Source: Streptomyces sp. CB02414 (GTDB taxonomy: Bacteria > Actinomycetota > Actinomycetes > Streptomycetales > Streptomycetaceae). From it: a stretch of 64,000 nucleotides of DNA. The translations under genes and the position numbers were made by a program. This document shows, in pieces, positions 15,727-23,360 of this stretch. The stretch lies in NCBI RefSeq assembly GCF_001905385.1, contig NZ_LIPF01000001.1, positions 62,001 to 126,000 on the forward strand. Direction: 5' to 3'. The notes beneath the pieces are model-generated. The model made no database searches, was not told the DNA's origin, and saw nothing but the letters and a program-made list of their open reading frames with translations. Position 1 is the stretch's first letter. Each line of letters opens with the position of its first letter.

Positions 15727-16866
15727 GTGACCCACCCCTTCCTGGACCTCGCCCCGCTGAGCGCCGGCCGTTTCGCCGCGATCGAGGACCTGGTCGCGCG
15801 CCTGCTCGGCACGGGACAGGACGTCGTGATCATGCAGGGCGAGGCGCTGCTGCCGCTGGAGGGCGCCATCCGCGCCGCCGCCGGGCCGGGGACCGTCGCC
15901 CTGAACGTGATCACGGGGCCGTACGGGCAGACGTTCGGCAACTGGCTGCGGGACTGCGGCGCGACCGTGCACGACCTCGCCGTGCCGTTCCACACGGCGG
16001 TGTCGGCCGAGCAGATCCGCGCGGCCCTCGCCGAGCACCCGGAGATCGACTTCGTGTCCCTGGTGCACGCGGAGGCGGCGACCGGGAACACCAACCCGGT
16101 GGCGGAGATCGGCGAGGCGGTGCGGGCGCACGGCGCGCTGTTCTACCTGGACGCCGTGGCCTCCGTGGGCGCCGAGCCGGTGCTCCCGGACGCGTGGGGC
16201 GTGGACCTGTGCGTGATCGGCGCGCAGAAGGCGATGGGCGGCCCGGCCGGGGTGTCGGCGGTGTCGGTGAGCGAGCGGGCGTGGGCCCGGATGGCGGCGA
16301 ACCCAAACGCCCCGCGACGTTCCTACCTGTCCCTCCTCGACTGGAAGGAGCGCTGGATCGACGGCGGGCGCAAGGCGCTGCTGCACGCTCCGGCGCAGTT
16401 GGAGATGCTCGCGCTGGAGGCGTGCGTGGAGCGCATCGAGGCGGAGGGGCTGGACGAGGTGACGGCGCGGCACGCGTCGGCCGCGGCGGCCACCAGGGCC
16501 GGTGTGCTCGCGCTGGGCGGTCTGGAGCCGTACGTGCACGAGGCGCGGGACGCGGCGCCGGTCGCGACGACGCTGCGCACGCCGCCGGACGTGGACGCCT
16601 CGGAACTGGTGGCCCGCGCCCTGGCGTCCGACCCGGCGCTGCCGCTGGCCGCGGGCGGGGGCGCGCTGGCCACGGAGATGATCCGCGTCAACCACTACGG
16701 CCCGGACGCCACGCCCGGGGCCGTTCAGGGCTCCCTGGCGGCACTGGGTGCCGCGCTGGCCGAGAAGGGGCTGAAGGCCGATCTGGAGGCCGCCCGGCGG
16801 GCCGTCGAGGACGCCTGGGACGGGCCGGCCGGTCCCGGCCATTCGACGGCGGGGACGGGCGCGTGA
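15727..16866 (+). CDS. class V PLP-dependent aminotransferase (alanine-glyoxylate type)
   Basis: A 379-residue fold-type I aminotransferase of class V. The cofactor lysine is in VDLCVIGAQKAMGGPAGVSAVSVS and the Asp contacting the pyridine ring is in ALFYLDAVASVG; HAEAATGNTNPV is the substrate-side block seen in alanine-glyoxylate, serine-pyruvate and 2-aminoethylphosphonate transaminases. The GTG at 15727 is chosen because GAAGAGAG lies about 10 bases upstream and the protein then starts directly at the conserved fold (THPFLDLAPLSAG). It stands alone, upstream of the AT-rich ectoine promoter region. The exact amino donor and acceptor cannot be told. Confidence 0.85.
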   Translation: MTHPFLDLAPLSAGRFAAIEDLVARLLGTGQDVVIMQGEALLPLEGAIRAAAGPGTVALNVITGPYGQTFGNWLRDCGATVHDLAVPFHTAVSAEQIRAALAEHPEIDFVSLVHAEAATGNTNPVAEIGEAVRAHGALFYLDAVASVGAEPVLPDAWGVDLCVIGAQKAMGGPAGVSAVSVSERAWARMAANPNAPRRSYLSLLDWKERWIDGGRKALLHAPAQLEMLALEACVERIEAEGLDEVTARHASAAAATRAGVLALGGLEPYVHEARDAAPVATTLRTPPDVDASELVARALASDPALPLAAGGGALATEMIRVNHYGPDATPGAVQGSLAALGAALAEKGLKADLEAARRAVEDAWDGPAGPGHSTAGTGA

Positions 16867-17195
16867 ATTCGGGGTAATTCCCGACGCTCACACAAACAGA
16901 ATTAAGGAATTACGCTCAGCACAGCTTCCCGTATTCTTCTGCCCGCTTTTCCGGGACCTAAACACAAAGATTCCGCGAAGCCCAAGCTACACATTTCGGG
17001 CACGTCTCGCGCGAGTTACGTGATTGTGACCCGATACACATGCTGCCCGTTTTGCGGCTTACGCCCGGCAGAAACCCCCACATAACGCCGTCGCCTCGCG
17101 CGGCGGCACGCGCCCGCGTGATAACACACGACGCTCCCATACGTAACCCCACACGGCGATGCAATTTCGAATTTCGCTGGGTAAATTCAATTTGC
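16867..17195 (+). promoter_or_regulatory. 329-bp AT-richer leader and promoter region of the ectoine operon
   Basis: This gap is clearly lower in GC than the rest of the window, with runs such as AGAATTAAGGAATTACG near its start and AATTTCGAATTTCGC and AAATTCAATTTGC immediately before ectA. The last two form two neighbouring AATT-rich palindromic segments (about 17163-17175 and 17182-17194), possibly an operator. No clear ribosome site precedes the ectA ATG. The compatible-solute operon is induced by salt or heat in streptomycetes, so a regulated promoter is expected here. I cannot assign exact -35 and -10 elements. Confidence 0.55.
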
Positions 17196-17711
17196 ATGAC
17201 TGCCGCGCAAGCAGACCTGCAAATCGACCGTCCGAGAGTGGCCGACGGGGCCGCCCTGTGGCGGATAGCAAGGGATTCCAAGGTCCTCGACCTGAACTCG
17301 TCCTACAGCTATCTGCTCTGGTGCCGTGACTTCGCCGCCACGTCGGCCGTCGCCCGCGACGAGCGCGGGGAGCCGGTCGGCTTCGTCACCGGGTACGTCC
17401 GGCCGGACCGGCCGGACACCCTCCTCGTGTGGCAGGTCGCGGTGGACGAGGCGTACCGCGGACGCCGGCTCGCCGCCGCCCTGCTCGACGGACTGGCCGC
17501 CCGCACCGTCGCGGAGCGCGGACTGACCACCCTGGAAACCACGATCTCCCCGGACAACACCGCATCCCAGCGGCTGTTCACCTCGTTCGCCGAGCGCCAC
17601 GGCGCCCGGCTGGAGCGTGAGGTGCTGTTCGACACCGGCCTGTTCCCCGACGGGCCGCACGAGCCCGAGGTCCTGTACCGCATCGGCCCCCTGCGGGCCA
17701 CCGCCCGCTGA
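17196..17711 (+). CDS. ectA: L-2,4-diaminobutyrate N-acetyltransferase EctA
   Basis: EctA acetylates diaminobutyrate at the gamma amino group, the second step of ectoine synthesis. The 171-residue GNAT protein shows the EctA pattern: DGAALWRIARDSKVLDLNSSYSYLLWCRDF, the acetyl-CoA loop VAVDEAYRGRRLAAALLDGL, and TTLETTISPDNTASQRLFTSFAERHGA. I start it at ATG 17196 because homologous sequence begins there. The frame stays open back to an ATG at 17040, but those 52 codons are AT-rich, unlike coding sequence of this genome. The start has almost no Shine-Dalgarno, so it may be weak or leaderless. It is the first gene of ectABCD. Confidence 0.94.
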   Translation: MTAAQADLQIDRPRVADGAALWRIARDSKVLDLNSSYSYLLWCRDFAATSAVARDERGEPVGFVTGYVRPDRPDTLLVWQVAVDEAYRGRRLAAALLDGLAARTVAERGLTTLETTISPDNTASQRLFTSFAERHGARLEREVLFDTGLFPDGPHEPEVLYRIGPLRATAR

Positions 17712-17844
17712 CCGACCGGCGCGCCGGACAGCCCGGCACCCCGTGCCAGTCCGGCCCCTCAGACTTCCCGGCCGGGACCGCACCGGTCCCCCGGACCCGT
17801 ACGACCTTCCTCTCCCACCCTCACCCAACGAGGAGCGATTCGTC

Positions 17845-19116
17845 GTGACCATCACCCAGCCCGACCTCAGCGTCTTCGAGACCGTCGAGTCCGAGGTGCG
17901 CAGCTACTGCCGCGGCTGGCCCACCGTCTTCGACCGTGCGGTCGGCAGCCGCATGTACGACGAGGACGGCCACGAGTACCTCGACTTCTTCGCCGGAGCG
18001 GGCTCGCTCAACTACGGGCACAACAACGCCGTCCTGAAACGCGCGCTGATCGACTACCTGGAGCGGGACGGCGTCACGCACGGGCTCGACATGTCGACCA
18101 CCGCCAAGCGCCGCTTCCTGGAGACGTTCCAGAACATCATCCTGCGCAAGCGTGACCTGCCCTACAAGGTCATGTTCCCGGGCCCGACGGGCACCAACGC
18201 CGTCGAGGCCGCGCTGAAGCTGGCGCGGAAGGTGAAGGGGCGCGAGTCGATCGTGTCCTTCACCAACGCCTTCCACGGCATGTCGCTGGGCTCGCTCGCG
18301 GTGACCGGCAACGCGTTCAAGCGGGCCGGCGCCGGCATCCCGCTGGTGCACGGCACACCCATGCCGTTCGACAACTACTTCGACGGCACCGTCGAGGACT
18401 TCATCTGGTTCGAGCGGCTGCTGGAGGACCAGGGCTCCGGCCTGAACAAGCCGGCCGCCGTGATCGTCGAGACGGTGCAGGGCGAGGGCGGCATCAACGT
18501 CGCCCGGGCCGAGTGGCTGCGCGCCCTGGCCGCCCTGTGCGAGCGCCAGGACATGCTGCTCATCGTCGACGACATCCAGATGGGCTGCGGCCGTACCGGC
18601 GCCTTCTTCTCCTTCGAGGAAGCGGGCATCACGCCGGACATCGTCACCGTCTCCAAGTCGATCAGCGGCTACGGCATGCCGATGGCGCTGACCCTGTTCA
18701 AGCCGGAGCTGGACGTCTGGGAGCCGGGCGAGCACAACGGCACCTTCCGCGGCAACAACCCGGCCTTCGTCACGGCGACCGCCACGCTGGAGACGTACTG
18801 GGCCGACGGGTCGGCGATGGAGAAGCAGACCCGCACCCGCGGTGAGCAGGTCGAGCAGCACATGATCGCCATCACCGAGGAGAACCTCGCCGACGTCAAG
18901 GAGTACCGCGGCCGCGGCCTGGTCTGGGGCCTGGAGTTCCACGACAAGGAGCGTGCGGGCCGGGTCGCCAAGCGCGCCTTCGAGCTCGGGCTGCTCATCG
19001 AGACCTCCGGTCCCGAGAGCGAGGTCGTCAAGCTGCTGCCGGCGCTCACCATCACGCCCGACGAGCTGGACGAGGGCATGAAGACCCTCGCGCGGGCCGT
19101 GCGCGAGACCGCCTGA
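17845..19116 (+). CDS. ectB: L-2,4-diaminobutyrate:2-oxoglutarate aminotransferase EctB
   Basis: EctB converts aspartate semialdehyde and glutamate to diaminobutyrate. It is a class III aminotransferase of 423 residues: cofactor-binding GPTGTNAVEAALKLARK, the VIVETVQGEGGINVA and LLIVDDIQMGCGRTG blocks, and the PLP lysine in TVSKSISGYGMPMAL. The GTG start at 17845 follows GAGGAG by about nine bases. A 133-base gap separates it from ectA. After the stop comes a 14-bp perfect hairpin before ectC. Length and sequence match the ectoine family rather than ornithine or GABA aminotransferases. Confidence 0.96.
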   Translation: MTITQPDLSVFETVESEVRSYCRGWPTVFDRAVGSRMYDEDGHEYLDFFAGAGSLNYGHNNAVLKRALIDYLERDGVTHGLDMSTTAKRRFLETFQNIILRKRDLPYKVMFPGPTGTNAVEAALKLARKVKGRESIVSFTNAFHGMSLGSLAVTGNAFKRAGAGIPLVHGTPMPFDNYFDGTVEDFIWFERLLEDQGSGLNKPAAVIVETVQGEGGINVARAEWLRALAALCERQDMLLIVDDIQMGCGRTGAFFSFEEAGITPDIVTVSKSISGYGMPMALTLFKPELDVWEPGEHNGTFRGNNPAFVTATATLETYWADGSAMEKQTRTRGEQVEQHMIAITEENLADVKEYRGRGLVWGLEFHDKERAGRVAKRAFELGLLIETSGPESEVVKLLPALTITPDELDEGMKTLARAVRETA

Positions 19117-19130
19117 CACCACCACTGCTT

Positions 19131-19165
19131 CCGGCGCCTTCGGCCCGCGCGGCCGAAGGCGCCGG
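19131..19165 (+). terminator. 14-bp perfect hairpin between ectB and ectC
   Basis: The arms CCGGCGCCTTCGGC (19131-19144) and GCCGAAGGCGCCGG (19152-19165) pair fully around a 7-base loop. It lies 15 bases after the ectB stop and 42 before the ectC start, inside the operon. It could be a partial terminator or an mRNA-stabilising element that sets the ratio of ectAB to ectCD. Confidence 0.75.
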
Positions 19166-19206
19166 GGACCATTGCACACCCTTCACCTAGGAGGCATCGC
19201 AACACC

Positions 19207-19605
19207 GTGATCGTCCGTTCGTTCAAGGAGATCGAAGGCACCGACCGGCACGTGAAATCGGCGTCCGGCACCTGGGAGAGCAAGCGCATCGTCCTCGCGA
19301 AGGAGAAGGTCGGCTTCTCCGTCCACGAGACGATCCTGTACGCGGGTACGGAGACGTCGATGTGGTACGCGAACCACATCGAGGCAGTCGTCTGCACCAA
19401 GGGCGACGCCGAGCTGACCGACCGCGAGACGGGGAAGACTTACCACATCACGCCGGGGACCATGTACCTCCTCAACGGCCACGAGCGGCACACGCTCAAG
19501 GTCAAGGAGGACTTCCACTGCATCTGTGTCTTCAACCCGCCCGTCACCGGACGGGAGGATCACGACGAGAACGGCGTCTACCCGCTGCTCACCGAGGAGG
19601 TGTGA
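19207..19605 (+). CDS. ectC: L-ectoine synthase EctC
   Basis: EctC closes N-gamma-acetyl-diaminobutyrate to ectoine. The 132-residue protein is a cupin with the EctC signature [15 protein letters not shown] at the start, then [38 protein letters not shown] and [13 protein letters not shown]. Glu and His residues in these blocks belong to the cupin iron and substrate site. The GTG at 19207 follows AGGAGG at 19189-19194, a slightly long spacing of 12. It ends six bases before ectD. Confidence 0.97.
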   Translation: MIVRSFKEIEGTDRHVKSASGTWESKRIVLAKEKVGFSVHETILYAGTETSMWYANHIEAVVCTKGDAELTDRETGKTYHITPGTMYLLNGHERHTLKVKEDFHCICVFNPPVTGREDHDENGVYPLLTEEV

Positions 19606-19611
19606 GTCACC

Positions 19612-20511
19612 GTGACCACCACGACCACGAACGTCACCGATCTCTATCCCACCCGCGGCGCCACCGAGGTGGCCACTCCTCGGCAGGACCCGGTCGTCTG
19701 GGGCTCCCCGGACACGCCCGGTCCCGTCTCGGCGGGTGACCTCCAGTCCCTGGACCGCGACGGCTTCCTCGCCATCGACCAGCTCATCGGGCCGGACGAG
19801 GTAGAGGTCTACGCGCGCGAGCTGGAGCGGCTCACCACCGACCCGGCCATCCGCGCGGACGAGCGCTCGATCGTGGAGCCGCAGTCCCAGGAGATCCGGT
19901 CGGTCTTCGAGGTGCACAAGATCAGCGAGGTCTTCGCCAAGCTGGTGCGCGACGAGCGCGTGGTCGGGCGGGCCCGGCAGATCCTCGGCTCGGACGTCTA
20001 CGTCCACCAGTCGCGGATCAACGTGAAGCCGGGCTTCGGCGCCAGCGGCTTCTACTGGCACTCGGACTTCGAGACCTGGCACGCCGAGGACGGCCTGCCC
20101 AACATGCGCACGATCTCGGTCTCGATCGCGCTCACCGAGAACTACGACACCAACGGCGGTCTGATGATCATGCCGGGGTCGCACAAGACGTTCCTCGGGT
20201 GCGCGGGGGCCACGCCGAAGGACAACTACAAGAAGTCCCTGCAGATGCAGGACGCGGGGACGCCGTCCGACGAGGCGCTGACGAAGATGGCGTCCGAGTA
20301 CGGCATCAAGCTGTTCACCGGCAAGGCCGGCTCGGCGACCTGGTTCGACTGCAACTGCATGCACGGCTCCGGCGACAACATCACGCCGTTCCCGCGCAGC
20401 AACGTGTTCATCGTGTTCAACAGCGTGGAGAACACGGCGGTCGAGCCGTTCGCGGCACCGATCCGGCGGCCGGAGTTCATCGGCGCGCGGGACTTCACTC
20501 CCGTCCGGTGA
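19612..20511 (+). CDS. ectD: ectoine hydroxylase EctD
   Basis: EctD is an Fe(II)- and 2-oxoglutarate-dependent dioxygenase that makes 5-hydroxyectoine. The 299-residue protein has the iron triad: HSDFETWHAEDGLPNM (His and Asp of HxD) and the distal His in WFDCNCMHGSGDN. The 2-oxoglutarate-contacting segment is NITPFPRSNVFIVFN, and the 17-residue ectoine-hydroxylase signature lies around FYWHSDFETWHAEDG. The GTG at 19612 follows GAGGAGGTG. The last codons (IGARDFTPVR, stop) are partly duplicated 79 bases downstream. Hydroxyectoine protects cells against salt and heat stress. Confidence 0.96.
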   Translation: MTTTTTNVTDLYPTRGATEVATPRQDPVVWGSPDTPGPVSAGDLQSLDRDGFLAIDQLIGPDEVEVYARELERLTTDPAIRADERSIVEPQSQEIRSVFEVHKISEVFAKLVRDERVVGRARQILGSDVYVHQSRINVKPGFGASGFYWHSDFETWHAEDGLPNMRTISVSIALTENYDTNGGLMIMPGSHKTFLGCAGATPKDNYKKSLQMQDAGTPSDEALTKMASEYGIKLFTGKAGSATWFDCNCMHGSGDNITPFPRSNVFIVFNSVENTAVEPFAAPIRRPEFIGARDFTPVR

Positions 20512-20594
20512 CCCGGCTCGGCCGGGGGTCCGGGGGTTGTCCCCCGGAGATGACAGCATCGGCGCGCGGGACTTCACGCCGGTGAAGTGACCCG
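20478..20594. repeat. direct duplication of the ectD 3' end
   Basis: Bases 20478-20515 and 20557-20594 are near-copies: the first 21 bases are identical and both end in TGACCCG. Both encode IGARDFTPV plus Arg or Lys, then a stop with the same spacing. The 41 bases between them contain the GC hairpin at 20530-20547. This looks like an insertion or duplication that left the old gene end behind. Confidence 0.85.
20530..20547 (+). terminator. GC-rich hairpin after ectD
   Basis: CCGGGGG-TTGT-CCCCCGG gives a 7-bp stem with a 4-base loop, 19 bases after the ectD stop. It resembles the dispersed Streptomyces element 'gggggtccgggggttgtcccccgg' and may have been acquired as a unit. Confidence 0.7.
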
Positions 20595-20604
20595 CGTCTG
20601 ATCT

Positions 20605-20646
20605 CGGGCAGGGGCCTTTTCGTGTGGGACGGGAGGCCCCTGCCCG
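20605..20646. terminator. two-way terminator between ectD and the convergent aminotransferase gene
   Basis: CGGGCAGGGGCC (20605-20616) and GGCCCCTGCCCG (20635-20646) pair perfectly over 12 bp around an 18-base loop. It sits between the two convergent gene ends and could stop transcription from both sides. Confidence 0.85.
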
Positions 20647-20669
20647 ATGTTCTTCCCGGACCTGCCGGG

Positions 20670-21728
20670 TCAGCCCGCCAGCACGTCCAGCAGCCGGTCC
20701 ACGTCCGCCGCCGTGTTGTACACGTGGAAGGCGGCCCGCAGGTTGCCCGCCCGGTCGGAGACCTGGATCCCGGACCGGCCCAACTCCTCCTGGCGGTGGC
20801 CGAGTCCGGGCACGGACACGATCGCGGAGCCCGGCGCGGGCACCGGCTCGTGGCCCAGGGAGGCGAGCCCCGCGCGGAACCGGTCGGCGAGGGCGGTGTC
20901 GTGGGCGTGCACGGCGTCGGCGCCCAGCTCCTCGATCAGGGCCAGGGAGTGCCGGGCTCCCGTGTAGGAGAACAGGGCGGGGCTCTCGTCGAAGCGCCGC
21001 GCGGAGTGCGCGAGTTCCTCGACGCGGCCGTAGCAGCTGTCCCAGGGGCGCTCCCCCGACGCCCACCCGCCGAACAGCGGCGTCAGCCCGGCCGCCTCGC
21101 CCAGGTCCTCCGGTACGACGAGGAAGGCGACGCCGCGCGGGCAGAGCACCCACTTGTAGGCGACGGCCACCACGAAGTCGAAGTCGTCCGCGGCCAGCGG
21201 CAGCCACCCGCCCGACTGCGAGGCGTCGACCAGCGTCCGGGCCCCGTGCGCCCGGGCGGCGTCCCGCACCGCCGCGAGGTCCGCGATCCGCCCGTCGGCG
21301 GACTGGACGGAGCTGACCGCGACGAGCGCGGTGTCCGGGCCCACCGACTCGGCGACCCGCTCCAGCGGCACACTGCGCACCTTGAGATCACCGCGCGAGT
21401 ACAGCGGATTCACCAGGGAACTGAAGTCGCCCTCGGCAGTGAGTACTTCGGCGCCCTGGGGCAGCGAGGCGGCGACGAGCCCGCTGTACGTGGCGACCGA
21501 CGCGCCGGCCGCGACCCGGGTGACGGGCACCCCCGTCAGCCGGGCGTAGGCGGACCGGGACGCCTCGACGTCGGCGAACATGTCGGACGGCAGCCCGGCC
21601 GCCGCCGAGGCCGCCGCGTCCCGCATGGCGACGAGGGTCCGGGCGGGGAGCAGACCGGTGCTGGCGGTGTTGAGGTACGTGGTCTTCGGGGCGAACTCGG
21701 TACGGACGAGATTGTCGAAGCTCTCCAT
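20670..21728 (-). CDS. class V PLP-dependent aminotransferase / cysteine-desulfurase-like protein
   Basis: A 352-residue fold-type I PLP enzyme of the class V group. Features include TTYLNTASTGLLPART near the N-terminus, VSSVQSADGRIADL, the cofactor Asp in ARTLVDASQSGGWLP, and the lysine in DFVVAVAYKWVLCPRGVAFLVV. There is no obvious desulfurase Cys loop, so isopenicillin-N-epimerase-like or kynureninase-like chemistry is also possible. I take the ATG at 21728 (MESFDNLVRTEF) as it begins at the conserved region; an ATG at 21764 would add 12 residues. It stands alone, converging with the ectoine operon across a shared terminator. Confidence 0.82.
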   Translation of the reverse strand: MESFDNLVRTEFAPKTTYLNTASTGLLPARTLVAMRDAAASAAAGLPSDMFADVEASRSAYARLTGVPVTRVAAGASVATYSGLVAASLPQGAEVLTAEGDFSSLVNPLYSRGDLKVRSVPLERVAESVGPDTALVAVSSVQSADGRIADLAAVRDAARAHGARTLVDASQSGGWLPLAADDFDFVVAVAYKWVLCPRGVAFLVVPEDLGEAAGLTPLFGGWASGERPWDSCYGRVEELAHSARRFDESPALFSYTGARHSLALIEELGADAVHAHDTALADRFRAGLASLGHEPVPAPGSAIVSVPGLGHRQEELGRSGIQVSDRAGNLRAAFHVYNTAADVDRLLDVLAG

Positions 21729-21823
21729 GGGACCACTGTGCGGCCCCGGGATCTCCCCGTCCATCGCGTATTTCTACGCGGTACCTCCAAGGGACGCTTA
21801 TGCGAGCGCGCCCACCTGCGGCT

Positions 21824-22537
21824 TCACCGCCCGGGCACCGCGCACCCGTCCGGACCGCACGCCTCGGCGCCCCCGTCGTCGATCAGCTTCAGGGGCGTGC
21901 GCTCGCCCCACGCCTGGGTCAGCGCCTGCGCGAAGACCTCGGCGGGCTGGGCGCCGGAGACACCGTACTTCCGGTCGAGTACGAAGAACGGCACACCCGT
22001 CGCCCCGAGCTGCGCGGCCTCGCGCTCGTCGGCGCGGACCTCGTCGGCGTAGGCGGTGGGGTCGGCGAGCACCGCGCGGGCGGCCTCCGCGTCCAGACCG
22101 GCGGCGACGGCCAGGCCGACCAGGCGCTCGTCGTCGTTGAAGACGGAACGCTCCTCGGCGAAGTTGGCCCGGTACAGGGCGTCCAGCAGCGCCTCCTGCC
22201 GGCCCTTGTCCTTGGCGAGGTACAGCAGCCGGTGCATGTCGAAGGTGCTGCCGTGGTCGCGGCCCCGGGTGCGGTAGTCCAGGCCCTCGGCGGCGGCCTG
22301 CGTGCCGAGGTTGTCCTCACCGGCCTGGGCCTGCGCCTCGCTCATGCCGTACTTCGCGGTGAGCATGGTCAGCACGGGCTGGACGTCGTCCCTGGCCCGC
22401 CCGGGGTCCAGCTCGAAGGACCGGTGGACCACCTCGACGCCGTCCCGGTGCTCGAAGGCCGCCAGCGCCTTCTCGAAGCGGGCCTTGCCCACATAGCACC
22501 ACGGGCAGGCGATGTCGCTCCAGATCTCGACGCGCAT
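21824..22537 (-). CDS. DsbA/FrnE-family thioredoxin-fold oxidoreductase
   Basis: A 237-residue cytoplasmic thioredoxin-fold protein of the DsbA/FrnE group. The redox site CPWC is at residues 11-14 (IWSDIACPWCYVGK), followed by the helical insertion typical of this family. The conserved cis-proline region is GATGVPFFVLDRKYGVSGAQP. No signal peptide is present, so it works in the cytosol, perhaps in disulfide exchange or as a 2-hydroxychromene-2-carboxylate isomerase-like enzyme. The substrate is unknown. It ends about 95 bases from the upstream start of the aminotransferase gene on the same strand. Confidence 0.88.
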   Translation of the reverse strand: MRVEIWSDIACPWCYVGKARFEKALAAFEHRDGVEVVHRSFELDPGRARDDVQPVLTMLTAKYGMSEAQAQAGEDNLGTQAAAEGLDYRTRGRDHGSTFDMHRLLYLAKDKGRQEALLDALYRANFAEERSVFNDDERLVGLAVAAGLDAEAARAVLADPTAYADEVRADEREAAQLGATGVPFFVLDRKYGVSGAQPAEVFAQALTQAWGERTPLKLIDDGGAEACGPDGCAVPGR

Positions 22538-22622
22538 GTCTCGGCTCTTCTCCAGGTCGTACGGTGCGGAGGCCCCCTCCGCTACCTGGGTGAACCTTCA
22601 ACCAGCCGGTCCCATTCCCGCC

Positions 22623-23231
22623 TCAGCTGCCGTCCCGCGGATCCGCCGGCCAGGCCGGCCGGAACTCCAGCCGGTCGTACGTCACCGTGCAGCCCTCGCC
22701 CGTCGGCGCCTGCGCCAGGAAGCCGACCAGGGCGGTGCCGGTCTCCTCCTCGTCGCCCAGCGTGAAGAGCCGGACGAAGGTCCAGCGTTCGCCGTCGAGG
22801 GAGGCGTGGAAGGCGAAGGCCCGTCCGGTGCGGCTGACCCGCAGCCACACCGAGTCCCCGTCCACGGTGAAGGAGTTGCAGTCGTCGGAGTGCCCCCGGG
22901 TGACCACCGTGCAGACGGTGGCCACGTCCGGGGAGTACTCCAGGCACAGCTTGGCCCAGGCCCGCTCGCCGACGTGCACGTAGAGCACCCCGGCGTCGAA
23001 GGCGGCCCCGAACCCGACGGTGACACGGGCGATCAGCTGGAAGTCCCCCTCGGGAGCACCCAGCAGCCGGGGCGCGTCGGAGGCGGGGTCCAGTGCTTCC
23101 CCGGTCGGCGGCACGAACCGGTCCTGCCGGGGCCCGGCGGTCCCGGTGAGGACACCGTCCTCGTAGGCCCAATCGCCGTCGGGGCCGTATGGACGGAGGG
23201 GAAAGGGCAGTTCGGGAAGTTCAAGCGACAT
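22623..23231 (-). CDS. DUF1349 family concanavalin-like protein
   Basis: A 202-residue protein of the DUF1349 family, a concanavalin A-like jelly roll found in Streptomyces and related to the 'regulation of enolase protein 1' group. Recognisable parts are FQLIARVTVGFGAAFDAGVLYVHVGERAWAKLCLEYSP, VVTRGHSDDCNSF and WLRVSRTGRAFAFHASLDGERW, all close to family consensus. No signal peptide and no known catalytic residues. Such domains often bind carbohydrate or sit next to carbohydrate enzymes, but no activity is established. A dispersed repeat lies just upstream, between it and the aldehyde dehydrogenase gene. Confidence 0.85.
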   Translation of the reverse strand: MSLELPELPFPLRPYGPDGDWAYEDGVLTGTAGPRQDRFVPPTGEALDPASDAPRLLGAPEGDFQLIARVTVGFGAAFDAGVLYVHVGERAWAKLCLEYSPDVATVCTVVTRGHSDDCNSFTVDGDSVWLRVSRTGRAFAFHASLDGERWTFVRLFTLGDEEETGTALVGFLAQAPTGEGCTVTYDRLEFRPAWPADPRDGS

Positions 23232-23264
23232 TGCATGATCCTCTCAGGCCGCCGGATCCCACCC

Positions 23265-23317
23265 AGGGGCGCGGGGCTGCATCGATGTGCGGCTCCGCCG
23301 CGTGGGCGCGACCAGCC
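23265..23317. repeat. dispersed Streptomyces intergenic repeat, long form
   Basis: GGGGCGCGGGGCTGC begins it and GGGCGCGACCAGCCAC ends it, with an insert rich in CGGCTCCGCCGCG that forms a hairpin. The two ends match the short element at 36803-36830 and 50349-50376. It occupies most of the gap upstream of the DUF1349 gene. Confidence 0.7.
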
Positions 23318-23360
23318 ACAACGGCGCAGCACCCCGCATACGAACCGCACCCCCACGGCG

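Noticed and set aside
17040..17195. longer EctA starting at 17040
   Set aside because: The extra 52 codons are AT-rich, contain no conserved sequence and cover the probable promoter. EctA homology begins at 17196.
20557..20590. a second small gene at the duplicated ectD end
   Set aside because: It has no start codon with a ribosome site and encodes only about ten residues identical to the EctD end.
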